A DNA stretch of 64,000 bases from Planctomycetaceae bacterium (GTDB lineage Bacteria; Planctomycetota; Phycisphaerae; Phycisphaerales; SM1A02). Below, piece by piece: positions 44,692 through 53,992 of this stretch; position 1 is the stretch's first letter, and each line of letters starts with the position of its first letter. Position numbers and translations under genes: made by a program. Below the pieces are notes generated by a model. The model saw only the letters and a program-made list of their open reading frames with translations, was not told the origin of the DNA and did no database searches. The stretch is taken from NCBI GenBank assembly GCA_027490145.1, contig JAIXYQ010000005.1:60365-124364 (forward strand), written 5' to 3'.

Positions 44692-45378
44692 TCACGCAAG
44701 CGTGACCGTGCGGCGTGACCACGCCAGAGCCGTGACGAGCGCGGCTGCCGCGATGATGGCTGTGGCCACCGTGTCGCTGGTCATGATGGCGTTCACGGGA
44801 CCGGGGCTCGGATCGGACAGCGACCACACCACGGAGAGTGCACCCGGCAGGGCGCGGGCCACGCTGGGGGCTTGGATTCCCAAGGCGATCCAAGGTGCCT
44901 CGGGGCCCGCAGCGAGCAGCACGATCGCAAGGCCGGCAAGCATGCGTCGCACGGTGCGATCGGTGCGCAATCCGATCAGCAGCACGCTGGCTGCGATGGC
45001 GATGGCCGACATCAGACTCGCATCGAGCAGCAGCAGCCGATCCCTGCTCCATCCCGAGATGGCCCGCAACGGGAAGATCGTGACATGCACCAGCACCACG
45101 ATGGTGATCACGTCAAGCACCACGGTCCGGAGGATGGAGCGCGGGGTGCGCAGGCTCAGGCGCGCAAGGGGCCAGGCCACCACCGCACCGGCGGCCACCA
45201 TGAGCGTGAAGGACTGCACGGCATGGGCCACGCTCGCGCGCGTTGCCGTGGAAGGCGTCATGAATCCGGTGCTGATTGCCCAGGATGCGGCGAGCCAGCA
45301 GGCTGCAGCCACCACCAGCCAGCGGGGCAGGGGCGTTGCGGTCCGATCAGCGGGCGCTGGCGCAGTCCACCCGGACAT
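44692..45378 (-). CDS. Polytopic membrane protein downstream of ftsQ-like gene
   Basis: The 228-residue protein has about six hydrophobic segments (LVVAAACWLAASWAI, QSFTLMVAAGAVVAWPLA, LDVITIVVLVHVTIFPL, SLMSAIAIAASVLLIG, LAGLAIVLLAAG, ATAIIAAAALVTALAW). I recognise no family. The ATG at 45378 lies inside the last codons of the ftsQ-like gene (32-bp overlap in another frame), so it is probably translated by coupling and belongs to the mur/ftsQ unit. It occupies the place where ftsA and ftsZ usually follow ftsQ. A division or cell-wall role is inferred from position only. Confidence 0.65.
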   Translation of the reverse strand: MSGWTAPAPADRTATPLPRWLVVAAACWLAASWAISTGFMTPSTATRASVAHAVQSFTLMVAAGAVVAWPLARLSLRTPRSILRTVVLDVITIVVLVHVTIFPLRAISGWSRDRLLLLDASLMSAIAIAASVLLIGLRTDRTVRRMLAGLAIVLLAAGPEAPWIALGIQAPSVARALPGALSVVWSLSDPSPGPVNAIMTSDTVATAIIAAAALVTALAWSRRTVTLA

Positions 45379-46183
45379 CGATGCTGGTGGGGTGTCCGTG
45401 GTCGATGCGCCCGTGCTTGGCATACAGGAAGGCAAGGTACTCCAGCTTCTGGCCCGTCGGCACTTCGGCCGGCGATGCGGTCGAAGGCGCTCTGCCCCAC
45501 ACGATCGTGCTGCCGCCGGTGGTGACGAGTTCGAGCGAACCATCCTTCGCGTGGCGACCAACGCCGATGGCTGCGACCTGTCCCCGCCACGGCTGCGCGT
45601 CGATGGTCTGCAGGAGGTCGATCGCATCCTTCAGGGCGGGGCCGTTCCAGGCAGCGGCGACGGCGGGGGTCGGCCCGGCCACGCCGAGCACGCGAACGAG
45701 CGATGGGCCATCCTTGGCGCGGTAGTCGCGAGCCATGCGGTGGCCGCGCGCGTCACACAGGTGATCGATCCCGCCATCAGCCACGAGCGCCGTCGGTGTG
45801 GCGTACGTTGCGATCACCTCGATGCCATCGTGGTCGACCAGGCGCACCTGATCCACGGACTCGAACCAGCCGGTTGACTCGAGGTAGCGCTGCAGCGATT
45901 GGAGCATGTCGCGCCCGTGTCCGGTGGCGACGATCGATTGGGCTGCATCCTCGATGGGCTTCATCTCTGCGGCGGTCATCCACCGCGGAGCATTGGGAAA
46001 TCGGATGGCCGTCCTCGCTGACGTCGAGCCGTACGCCGCGCCGCGCAATCGGGGGAGCACGACGGTGGCGAGGACCACGACCACCGCAGCACAGCCGACC
46101 CATGCGCCGATGCCGGCGATGCGCTCGGCGGTGGCCCGCCAGGATGCTTCGGTTGCCTTGGACGACGACGAACGGGAACCCAT
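45347..46183 (-). CDS. ftsQ: FtsQ/DivIB-like cell division protein
   Basis: The 278-residue protein has a short cytoplasmic N-terminus, one membrane segment at about residues 22-48 (GIGAWVGCAAVVVVLATVVLP) and a periplasmic region. The latter reads like FtsQ: a POTRA-type part (LQSLQRYLESTGWFESVDQVRLVDHDGIEVIATYA, here about residues 90-125), GIDHLCDARGHRM, a beta domain (DGSLELVTTGGSTIVWGRA) and a C-terminal KLEYLAFLYAKHGR...SIDVRV. The sequence is diverged, but position clinches the call: murC-murB-ddl-ftsQ is the classical dcw order. FtsQ scaffolds the division complex via FtsB/FtsL. No ftsA or ftsZ follows. Confidence 0.72.
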   Translation of the reverse strand: MGSRSSSSKATEASWRATAERIAGIGAWVGCAAVVVVLATVVLPRLRGAAYGSTSARTAIRFPNAPRWMTAAEMKPIEDAAQSIVATGHGRDMLQSLQRYLESTGWFESVDQVRLVDHDGIEVIATYATPTALVADGGIDHLCDARGHRMARDYRAKDGPSLVRVLGVAGPTPAVAAAWNGPALKDAIDLLQTIDAQPWRGQVAAIGVGRHAKDGSLELVTTGGSTIVWGRAPSTASPAEVPTGQKLEYLAFLYAKHGRIDHGHPTSIDVRVDCASAR

Positions 46184-46224
46184 GAGGTGGGCTATCGGCC
46201 AACCCGGTTGCCGCGGGCGAGAAT

Positions 46225-47133
46225 TCAGCGCTGCGTCGAACGGTCGGCGAGCCCGTACTCGACCAGCCGTCGACAGAGGAGGGGGAACGGCATGCCGGCA
46301 TGGGCCGCCGCCTTGGGGACCAGGCTCGTGTCGGTCATGCCGGGCATGGTGTTCACCTCGAGCATCCACGGTCCGCGATCGTCGACCATGAAGTCCACGC
46401 GCGAGATGTGTCGGCACCCCAAGGCACGGCAGACCTCGACGGTCGCGGCCTGCGCGCGTTCGGCGACGCCTGCCGGAAGCTCGGGGTCCAGCACGTATCG
46501 CGTGTCCTTCCGGACGTACTTGGCCTCGTAGTCGTAGAGGCCCTCGGCGGGGACGATCTCCACGATCGGCAGTGCGCTGCCATGGAGCCAGCCGACCGTG
46601 ATCTCGCGTCCGCGGATGAACTCCTCGGCGAGCATCAGCTCGCGCCGGGAGAACGCGGTGGCCAGCGCCCGGTCCACGTCGTCACGGTCGTTGCAGACGA
46701 AGAGATCGACGCTTGAGCCGTCGTTGCTCGGCTTGATGACCACCGGGGGCTCGAGATCCAGCTCGTCCCCGCGTCGCAGCACGCGCGAGCGTGGCGTGGG
46801 AACCCCGGCACGTGCCGCCATCGTCTTGGTCGCGGCCTTGTCCATGGCGATGCGCGCCGCCTTCGAACCGCAGCCCACGAACGGCCTGCCGGCAGCCTCG
46901 AGCAACTCCTGGAGCGGGCCACCTTCGCCCCACGGCCCGTGCAGCACCGGGAAGACGACATCGCCCGGAAGCCGAGCGAGCTCCGCCGCGGTCGGTGCAT
47001 CCACGACCTGCTCGATCACGTCGAAGGTGCCGTCGTCGCGAAGCGCCTGGGCCACGCGCCCGCCGCTGCGCAGGCTCACCTCGCGCTCGGCGTCGGGGCC
47101 GCCCATCAGGACCAGCACGCTGGTCCGGCTCAT
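46225..47133 (-). CDS. ddl: D-alanine--D-alanine ligase
   Basis: The 302-residue ATP-grasp enzyme joins two D-alanines for the peptidoglycan stem peptide. Visible motifs are VLMGGPDAEREVSLRSG (N-terminal domain), VFPVLHGPWGEGGPLQELLE, PPVVIKPSNDGSSVDL (ATP-binding lysine and loop), EEFIRGREITVGWL, and SRVDFMVDDRGPWMLEVNTMPGMTDTSLVPKAA, in which EVNTMPGMT carries the magnesium ligands. The length is typical. It overlaps murB by ATGA and is followed 41 bp downstream by the ftsQ-like gene, giving the mur-ddl-ftsQ operon order. Confidence 0.94.
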   Translation of the reverse strand: MSRTSVLVLMGGPDAEREVSLRSGGRVAQALRDDGTFDVIEQVVDAPTAAELARLPGDVVFPVLHGPWGEGGPLQELLEAAGRPFVGCGSKAARIAMDKAATKTMAARAGVPTPRSRVLRRGDELDLEPPVVIKPSNDGSSVDLFVCNDRDDVDRALATAFSRRELMLAEEFIRGREITVGWLHGSALPIVEIVPAEGLYDYEAKYVRKDTRYVLDPELPAGVAERAQAATVEVCRALGCRHISRVDFMVDDRGPWMLEVNTMPGMTDTSLVPKAAAHAGMPFPLLCRRLVEYGLADRSTQR

Positions 47134-48086
47134 GCGCCATCCCCGTGACGGCTCCAGAAGACCACTTCGGTCTCCAGGCCGAGCCCCGTGCGATCGAACA
47201 CGGCGCGTCGCGCCACGCGGACGAGTTCCCGCACGTCGTCGGTCCGGGCGCCGGGCTCGCAGGTGAAGAAGTTCGCGTGGCGGTCGCTGATGAAGGCCTT
47301 GCCCACTCGGCGTCCCTTGAGGCCCGCCTCATCGATCAGCTTGCCTGCGCTGACGCGCTGGCCAGTCGCCGGATCCACGGGATTCTTGAACATGCAGCCC
47401 GCAGCGCTGTTGGACATCGGTTGCACCGACTTCTTGTACGCCATGTACTCCTGGACCCGCGCGCGCACCGCAAGCGGATTCTCCTCGCGCATCGAGAACG
47501 TGGCCCACGCGATCACGCCCTCGGGCAGCGTGGCGTGTCGATAGGCGAAGTGCAGCTCGCCCTTGGCGTACACGCGCAACTCGCCGTCGGGGCGGACGAT
47601 CGCGACCGCATGCACGGCATCACCGATCTCGCCGTAGCGCCCGCCGGCGTTCATCGCCAGCGCACCGCCGACCTGCGCCGGGATGCCCGTCATGCCCTCG
47701 ATCCCGGCGAGGCCCCGCCGGGCACACTCGGTGACCAGCTTCATCAGGTCGTGCCCGGCGCCGACCTTCATGAGCTCGATGCCGCCCTCGGTGTTCACCT
47801 CCAGCGACGCGAAGGATGGATCGTTCAGGCTGATGACGACGCCCTCGACCCCGGCATCGTCCACCAGGAGGTTCGCTCCCGATCCGAGGACGCGCACGCG
47901 GACCTGGTTGTGCCTGCAGCGCCGGATGAGCTCCGCAAGCGCCTCGGCCGTGCGCGGCGTGACCAAGGCATCGGCCCGACCGCCGACGCCGAACCAGGTG
48001 AGCGGCCCCAGCGGAGCATCGGCCTGCACCTGCACGTCCAGGTCGCTGAAGAGGCTCGTCCAGTGTCGTTCCATGGTCGGGCTCAC
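47130..48086 (-). CDS. murB: UDP-N-acetylenolpyruvoylglucosamine reductase
   Basis: The 318-residue FAD enzyme reduces UDP-GlcNAc-enolpyruvate to UDP-MurNAc. FAD-binding motifs are LTWFGVGGRADALV, VLGSGANLLV and GIEGMTGIPAQVGGALAMNAGGRYGE (written here in parts; about residues 115-140). The catalytic-acid position, normally Ser in the AGS.FKNP motif, is Cys: SAAGCMFKNPVDP. The C-terminus has GKLIDEAGLKGRRVGKAFISDRHANF. The start is a GTG overlapping the murC stop (GTGA), with ATG 48074 as alternative. The gene lies between murC and ddl. Confidence 0.93.
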   Translation of the reverse strand: MSPTMERHWTSLFSDLDVQVQADAPLGPLTWFGVGGRADALVTPRTAEALAELIRRCRHNQVRVRVLGSGANLLVDDAGVEGVVISLNDPSFASLEVNTEGGIELMKVGAGHDLMKLVTECARRGLAGIEGMTGIPAQVGGALAMNAGGRYGEIGDAVHAVAIVRPDGELRVYAKGELHFAYRHATLPEGVIAWATFSMREENPLAVRARVQEYMAYKKSVQPMSNSAAGCMFKNPVDPATGQRVSAGKLIDEAGLKGRRVGKAFISDRHANFFTCEPGARTDDVRELVRVARRAVFDRTGLGLETEVVFWSRHGDGA

Positions 48087-49591
48087 GGCGTCGACCCGGT
48101 TGCGGGGTTGCCTGCGCGCGCCAACCAGTCCCGGCCGACTTCCCACACCGGGCCTGCGCCCATGACGACCACCAGGTCGCCATCCTGAGCGATCTCATCA
48201 AGGCGGTTCACGATGCCGTCGAACGACGGGACATGCCAGGCCTGGGCGCCGCGCTCGCGCAGCTTCGCGACCAGATCGGCACTCGACACGCTCTGGGCGT
48301 CCTCGGCGCTGTCGCGCACGAAGTAGATGTCGGGAACCAGCACGATGTCCGCGTGGCCGAACGACTGCGCGAACTCATCGAGCAGGTGGCGCGTGCGGCT
48401 GTGCTGGTGCGGCTGGAACACACAGACGAGCCGCGTGGGCGTGAGCCCCGCACGGATCGCACGGAGCGTGGCGTCGACCTCGGTCGGGTGATGGCCGTAG
48501 TCGTCGTACACGCGCACGGTGCCGCCATCGGCAAGCGTGCGGTCGCCCATGTGCTGGAGCCGTCGGTCAACGCCGCCGAAGGTCGACAGGCCCGACTCGA
48601 TGAGCGGTCGATCGGCGCCGACCCAGGTGGCAAGGATCCCTGCGGCGGCGGCATTCAGCACGTTGTGGTCACCCAGCAGCCGGCTGGTCCACCGCAGCAA
48701 CTCGGCCCCGCGGTGCGACACGCTGCATTCGCGGGTCTGGGCATCGAACTGCACGCGGTAATCGGCGAGTGCCGCGAAGCCGAACGAACTCACGGCGCAC
48801 GAGAGGCCGGCGGTCACGCGACGCCGGTGGGCACCGTCGTGCGCGATGAGCAGCCGCCCCCCCTGCGTGCGATCCGGAAGGCGCCCTGCGAACGCATTGA
48901 ACGACGCGATGATCTCGTCGAGGCCACCGGTGTAGAAGTCGAGGTGGTCTTCCTCGATGTTGTTGATCAGGGCCAGCGTGGGGCGGTGGCTGTGGAACGA
49001 GCGGTTGTATTCGCACGCCTCGGCGACCATGACGCCCGGGGCGCCCGCGAGCGAGCCGGCGGGGATCCGCTCGGCGCCCACGCGGCTGCCGCCGCCGATC
49101 TGGTCGCAGGTCGCACCGACGATGAAGCTCGGATCGATGCCCGCCGTGATCAGCACGTGGGCGAGCATGCCGGTGGTGGTGCTCTTGCCGTGCGTGCCCG
49201 CGATCGAGATGCCCGTGCGGCCGATCATCACCCGGCCGAGCGCCTGCGCGTAGTTCAGCACCTCCACGCCCTGGCGGCGCGCAGCCTGGAGCAGGGGATG
49301 GTGGTCCTTGACGGCCGCGCTGGCGACCACGAGGTCGCATGGCGGCAACTCGGTCGGCTGCACATCGACCGAGACGGTGATCCCATCACCGCCGAGCCGG
49401 TCCAGCACCTCGCTCCAGGACTGATCGGTGCCGCTCACGCGAGCGCCGCGCCGCTGCAGGAGCTGCGCGAGCCCGCTCATGCCGGAGCCGCCGATCCCGA
49501 TGAAGTGGACGCGCTTCCCGCCGAAGACCGGATCGGTCGACGCCGAGGGCGCCGTGTCCGAGCCGCACTTCCCGACTGCTTCGCTCCGCAT
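48083..49591 (-). CDS. murC: UDP-N-acetylmuramate--L-alanine ligase
   Basis: The 502-residue Mur ligase adds L-alanine to UDP-MurNAc. Motifs are VHFIGIGGSGMSGLAQ (N-terminal Rossmann domain), AGTHGKSTTTGMLAHVL (P-loop), EACEYNRSFHSHRPTLALI and INNIEEDHLDFY, and the C-terminal VYDDYGHHPTEVDATLRAIR and VFQPHQHSRTRHLLDEFAQSF. The chosen ATG has AGGAAGG about 10 nt upstream; a GTG at 49648 would add 19 residues. It is the first gene of the mur-ddl-ftsQ operon and overlaps murB by GTGA. It is divergent from the response regulator gene. Confidence 0.94.
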   Translation of the reverse strand: MRSEAVGKCGSDTAPSASTDPVFGGKRVHFIGIGGSGMSGLAQLLQRRGARVSGTDQSWSEVLDRLGGDGITVSVDVQPTELPPCDLVVASAAVKDHHPLLQAARRQGVEVLNYAQALGRVMIGRTGISIAGTHGKSTTTGMLAHVLITAGIDPSFIVGATCDQIGGGSRVGAERIPAGSLAGAPGVMVAEACEYNRSFHSHRPTLALINNIEEDHLDFYTGGLDEIIASFNAFAGRLPDRTQGGRLLIAHDGAHRRRVTAGLSCAVSSFGFAALADYRVQFDAQTRECSVSHRGAELLRWTSRLLGDHNVLNAAAAGILATWVGADRPLIESGLSTFGGVDRRLQHMGDRTLADGGTVRVYDDYGHHPTEVDATLRAIRAGLTPTRLVCVFQPHQHSRTRHLLDEFAQSFGHADIVLVPDIYFVRDSAEDAQSVSSADLVAKLRERGAQAWHVPSFDGIVNRLDEIAQDGDLVVVMGAGPVWEVGRDWLARAGNPATGSTP

Positions 49592-49678
49592 GCGATTCAC
49601 GCCTTCCTGGCCACGCCTGACGAACCACGATTCGTGCCCTGAGTGCACCCGTCGGGCATCCGTTCCCGACGACGTCCG

Positions 49679-49684
49679 ATCCTA
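49679..49684 (-). promoter_or_regulatory. -10-like TAGGAT upstream of murC
   Basis: TAGGAT on the minus strand would start transcription near 49672, about 80 nt before the ATG at 49591 or 24 nt before the GTG at 49648. The assignment is weak. Confidence 0.35.
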
Positions 49685-49774
49685 CCCAAGGACCGGGGCT
49701 CCGTGAGCGCCCGACCACGTTTCATCGGCATGCGCCGCCGCCGTGCATCGACGATTGTCCCGCGGCGGAGTCCA

Positions 49775-49780
49775 TACACT
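49775..49780 (+). promoter_or_regulatory. -10-like TACACT, leaderless promoter of the response regulator gene
   Basis: TACACT ends 6 nt before the ATG at 49787. No Shine-Dalgarno is present. Confidence 0.5.
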
Positions 49781-49786
49781 CCACCC

Positions 49787-51172
<1,386 letters not shown>

Positions 51173-51180
51173 CCGCACCC

Positions 51181-52824
51181 ATGCGCACCGACTCCAGCAT
51201 CCTGGTCCGGCACGTGATCGCGGAGATCGCGAAGGTGCTCGTGCTCACCGCGACCGTCATGGTGATCGTGGTGGCCTTCGGTGCCGTGATCAGGCCGTTG
51301 GCGCAGAACCTGCTGGGCCCGTTCGGGGTGGCCAAGTACGTGGCGCTCGCCACCGTGCCCATGCTCCAGTTCGCGCTGCCCTTTGCGGGAGGATTCGCCG
51401 CCACGCTCGTCACGCACCGCATGGTCTCGGACAACGAGTTCCTGGCCATGAGCGTGTCGGGCCTGAGCTATCGCAGCATCTTCAGGCCGCACCTGGTCCT
51501 GGGCGTGGTGCTCGCGGTGATCATGGCGATCCTGGTGAACGGCGTCATCCCGCCGTTCTGGGCTGCCATGAAGTCGGTCATCACGCAGGACGCCGCTGCG
51601 GTCTTCGTGGCCACCGTCCGCGACGGCAAGGCGTTCAACGCCGGACGCATGATGGTCTACGCCGATGAGGCCGAATTGCTCGATGCGCCCGATGGCGTCG
51701 CCGACCGCATCGGGATGCGCGGCGTGGTCGCGGTGGAGTTCGGTGCCGGCGGCGTGCCCGAGACGGAATTCGTGGCGGAGTCCGCGGTCGTCGATCTCTA
51801 CCGGGTCGAAGGCCGCGCCGGCCAGTCACGACTGCTCATGAAGGCCTCGATGCGCCAGGTGAGCGTGGTCCGCCTGATCGACGGAACGGTCGCGTTCGTG
51901 CCCGAGGCGAACCCCGACGCGGTCGAGGTGCAGAGCGCGTCGGAGCGAAGCCCGAACATGGCCAACCTCGTGGACCTGGTGTCCATGATGCGCAATCCCG
52001 ACGTCAGCGGCGACAGCGCGCAGCGCCGCGCCGAGATCGCCCGCATGGTGCGAAGCGCCCGTGCGCTGGCCCTCGCCGACGCCCAGTTGCGCCGCGGGAT
52101 CGCCGTGCCGTTCGTGGATGACCGATCCGGCCGGCGGTACGAACTGCGAGCTGCAGGGATCCAGGGCGGCCAGGCGGTCGGTGCCCCCGGCGGTTCGGTG
52201 ATCATCGAGGAGAGCCAGGATGGCCGACTGCTGCGGCGCGGCCGGGGTGCGTCGGCGCGCGTTGACCTTGCGCCGCTCGACCGTGGCGATGATCCGTCCT
52301 CCGCGGTGCGTTTGACCGTGACGCTGATCAAGCCGTCGGTCGAGGGGCTCTCGTCGAGCTGGCCCGAGACGCTCGATGGCGTCCGCCCCGACATGACGCT
52401 CCCGATCGCCGCCATGACCGCCGATGCGCTCGAGGAGGAGGCCGAGGCCGCCGCGCAGAACACCGCGTTGCTGGGCCCCATCGCCACGTCGATCGGTCGG
52501 GAGGCCGGTGCCTGGGCGAAGCTCCGTCGCGAAGTCGTCTGGGAGGCCTTGGCACACGCCTGGATGCGGCTGGCGCAGTCGGTCTGCGCGCCGCTGCTCC
52601 TGCTCATGGGGGCCGTCCTCGCCGTGCAGATGCGGCGTTCCAGTCCACTCTTGGTCTACTCGATCGCCTTCGTGCCGGCGATCATCGACATCCTGCTCAT
52701 CAACTCGGGGCACCACTCGATGCGCGACGGGGAGCTCGTCTGGGGCTTCATCGTGATGTGGTCGGGCAACGCCGCGGTCGCCGGGATGGTGTGGTGGGCG
52801 TGGCGCAAGGTGGCGGTGCACTGA
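51181..52824 (+). CDS. LptF/LptG (YjgP/YjgQ) family permease with enlarged periplasmic domain
   Basis: The 547-residue protein is longer than the usual ~360. N-terminal helices (VLVLTATVMVIVVAFGAVI, FALPFAGGFAATLVTHRM, VVLAVIMAILVNGVIPPFW) are followed by a periplasmic region of about 300 residues, then C-terminal helices (APLLLLMGAVLAVQM, SIAFVPAIIDILLIN, GNAAVAGMVWWAW). The MVSDNEFLAMSVSGLSYRSIF segment is the coupling region typical of the family. LptF and LptG form the inner-membrane part of the lipopolysaccharide export ABC transporter with LptB. The extra periplasmic sequence may be a lineage-specific insertion. The next gene, 7 bp away, is a second family member, consistent with an F/G pair. 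Confidence 0.85.
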   Translation: MRTDSSILVRHVIAEIAKVLVLTATVMVIVVAFGAVIRPLAQNLLGPFGVAKYVALATVPMLQFALPFAGGFAATLVTHRMVSDNEFLAMSVSGLSYRSIFRPHLVLGVVLAVIMAILVNGVIPPFWAAMKSVITQDAAAVFVATVRDGKAFNAGRMMVYADEAELLDAPDGVADRIGMRGVVAVEFGAGGVPETEFVAESAVVDLYRVEGRAGQSRLLMKASMRQVSVVRLIDGTVAFVPEANPDAVEVQSASERSPNMANLVDLVSMMRNPDVSGDSAQRRAEIARMVRSARALALADAQLRRGIAVPFVDDRSGRRYELRAAGIQGGQAVGAPGGSVIIEESQDGRLLRRGRGASARVDLAPLDRGDDPSSAVRLTVTLIKPSVEGLSSSWPETLDGVRPDMTLPIAAMTADALEEEAEAAAQNTALLGPIATSIGREAGAWAKLRREVVWEALAHAWMRLAQSVCAPLLLLMGAVLAVQMRRSSPLLVYSIAFVPAIIDILLINSGHHSMRDGELVWGFIVMWSGNAAVAGMVWWAWRKVAVH

Positions 52825-52831
52825 GGCAGCC

Positions 52832-53947
52832 ATGCGGATCCTCGACCGGACCATCCTCCTGCGGTTCCTCGGCAACTTCGCCGTGATCTTCCTGCTGCTC
52901 TTCGTGTTCGCGGTGTCGGTCGACACGATCGTGCAGGCCCAGAAGTTCGTCGAGGCGGCGCGAGCGGCGAGCCCGGATGGCACGGCGAGCCTGCTCGGCA
53001 TCATCCGCGCCGTGGCTGACTTCCACGGGCCGCGCATCTTCCAGATGTACCAGTACCTCGCGGGCCTGGTGGCCGTCGGCGCCATGGGATTCACGCTGGC
53101 GCAGCTGCACCGCAACCGGGAGCTCGTCGCCATGATGGCGGCCGGCATCAGCCTGCCGCGCGTGGCGCTGCCGATCATCCTCGGAGGCGCACTGCTCGGC
53201 TCGATCCAGGCGTTCGACAATGAGGTGATCGTTCCGCGGCTGGCTGCGCGGCTCCTGCGTGAACACACCGAGCTGGCGAAGAAGGGGCCCAAGCAGCAGC
53301 CGGTCCAGCTGGTCGCCGATGATCGTGGCGCGCTGCTGCACGCCGAGGCGTTCGATCGCGCCTCGTCGACGATGCGTGGTTTCGTCGCGCTCGAACGCGG
53401 CCCCAACGGCACCCTGGCGTCGCGTGTCCAGGCAGCCTCGGCGACGTGGGACGAGGCACGACAGGCCTGGATCCTCAAGGACGGTCGCCGTGTGAAGACC
53501 GCCGACGCGCGGGACGAGCGGTCCCAGCAGATCACCAGCAGCACGCCGGTGGCGGAGTTCCCGTCATCGCTCTCGCCCGGTGCGCTCGTGATGCGGCAGA
53601 ACCGCCTCTTCGCGCACATGCTGTCGTCGCGGCAGATCCTCGCCATGGTCGACGATGGAAGTCTCCCGGCTGCCGAGGCCCGGCGGTTCGTGATCGGTCG
53701 CTGGGGTGCGATCCTGGCCAATGTCCTGGTGCTGGTGGCGAGCCTGCCGTACTTCCTGCTGCGTGAGCCTGCCAACCTCCTCCTCCAATCGGTCAGGTGC
53801 GCGGCCTTCGCCGTGCCGATGTCGCTCGGTGCCATGGTGGCGATGAGCGTGCCGCTCTCCGGGCTCGGCCCCACGGCCGGCGTGCTCATCCCGATCGCGA
53901 TCCTGATTCCGCTTGCCGTGTGGCGCCTGAGCGGCGTGCGGACCTGA
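52832..53947 (+). CDS. LptF/LptG (YjgP/YjgQ) family permease
   Basis: The 371-residue permease has normal family length: N-terminal RILDRTILLRFLGNFAVIFLL-type start (first helix about residues 10-32), a helix pair with YLAGLVAVGAMGFTLAQL and the coupling segment NRELVAMMAAGISLPRVALP, a periplasmic jellyroll at about 150-270, and C-terminal helices (ANVLVLVASLPYFLL, CAAFAVPMSLGAMVAMSV, AGVLIPIAILIPLAVWRL). Together with the upstream gene it would form the LptFG heterodimer that extracts LPS-like lipids. LptB and LptC are not in the window. An outer-membrane lipid export role fits the Gram-negative envelope of Planctomycetota. Confidence 0.88.
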   Translation: MRILDRTILLRFLGNFAVIFLLLFVFAVSVDTIVQAQKFVEAARAASPDGTASLLGIIRAVADFHGPRIFQMYQYLAGLVAVGAMGFTLAQLHRNRELVAMMAAGISLPRVALPIILGGALLGSIQAFDNEVIVPRLAARLLREHTELAKKGPKQQPVQLVADDRGALLHAEAFDRASSTMRGFVALERGPNGTLASRVQAASATWDEARQAWILKDGRRVKTADARDERSQQITSSTPVAEFPSSLSPGALVMRQNRLFAHMLSSRQILAMVDDGSLPAAEARRFVIGRWGAILANVLVLVASLPYFLLREPANLLLQSVRCAAFAVPMSLGAMVAMSVPLSGLGPTAGVLIPIAILIPLAVWRLSGVRT

Positions 53948-53992
53948 GGACCCCGGCTGCCCGGCTCGTCGCGGCCGTCGGCACTCGGGCGA

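Noticed and set aside
44671..44700. Shine-Dalgarno for greA
   Set aside because: The stretch before the ATG on the minus strand is pyrimidine-rich (TTTTCCCC) and cannot pair with anti-Shine-Dalgarno. It fits the leaderless class instead.
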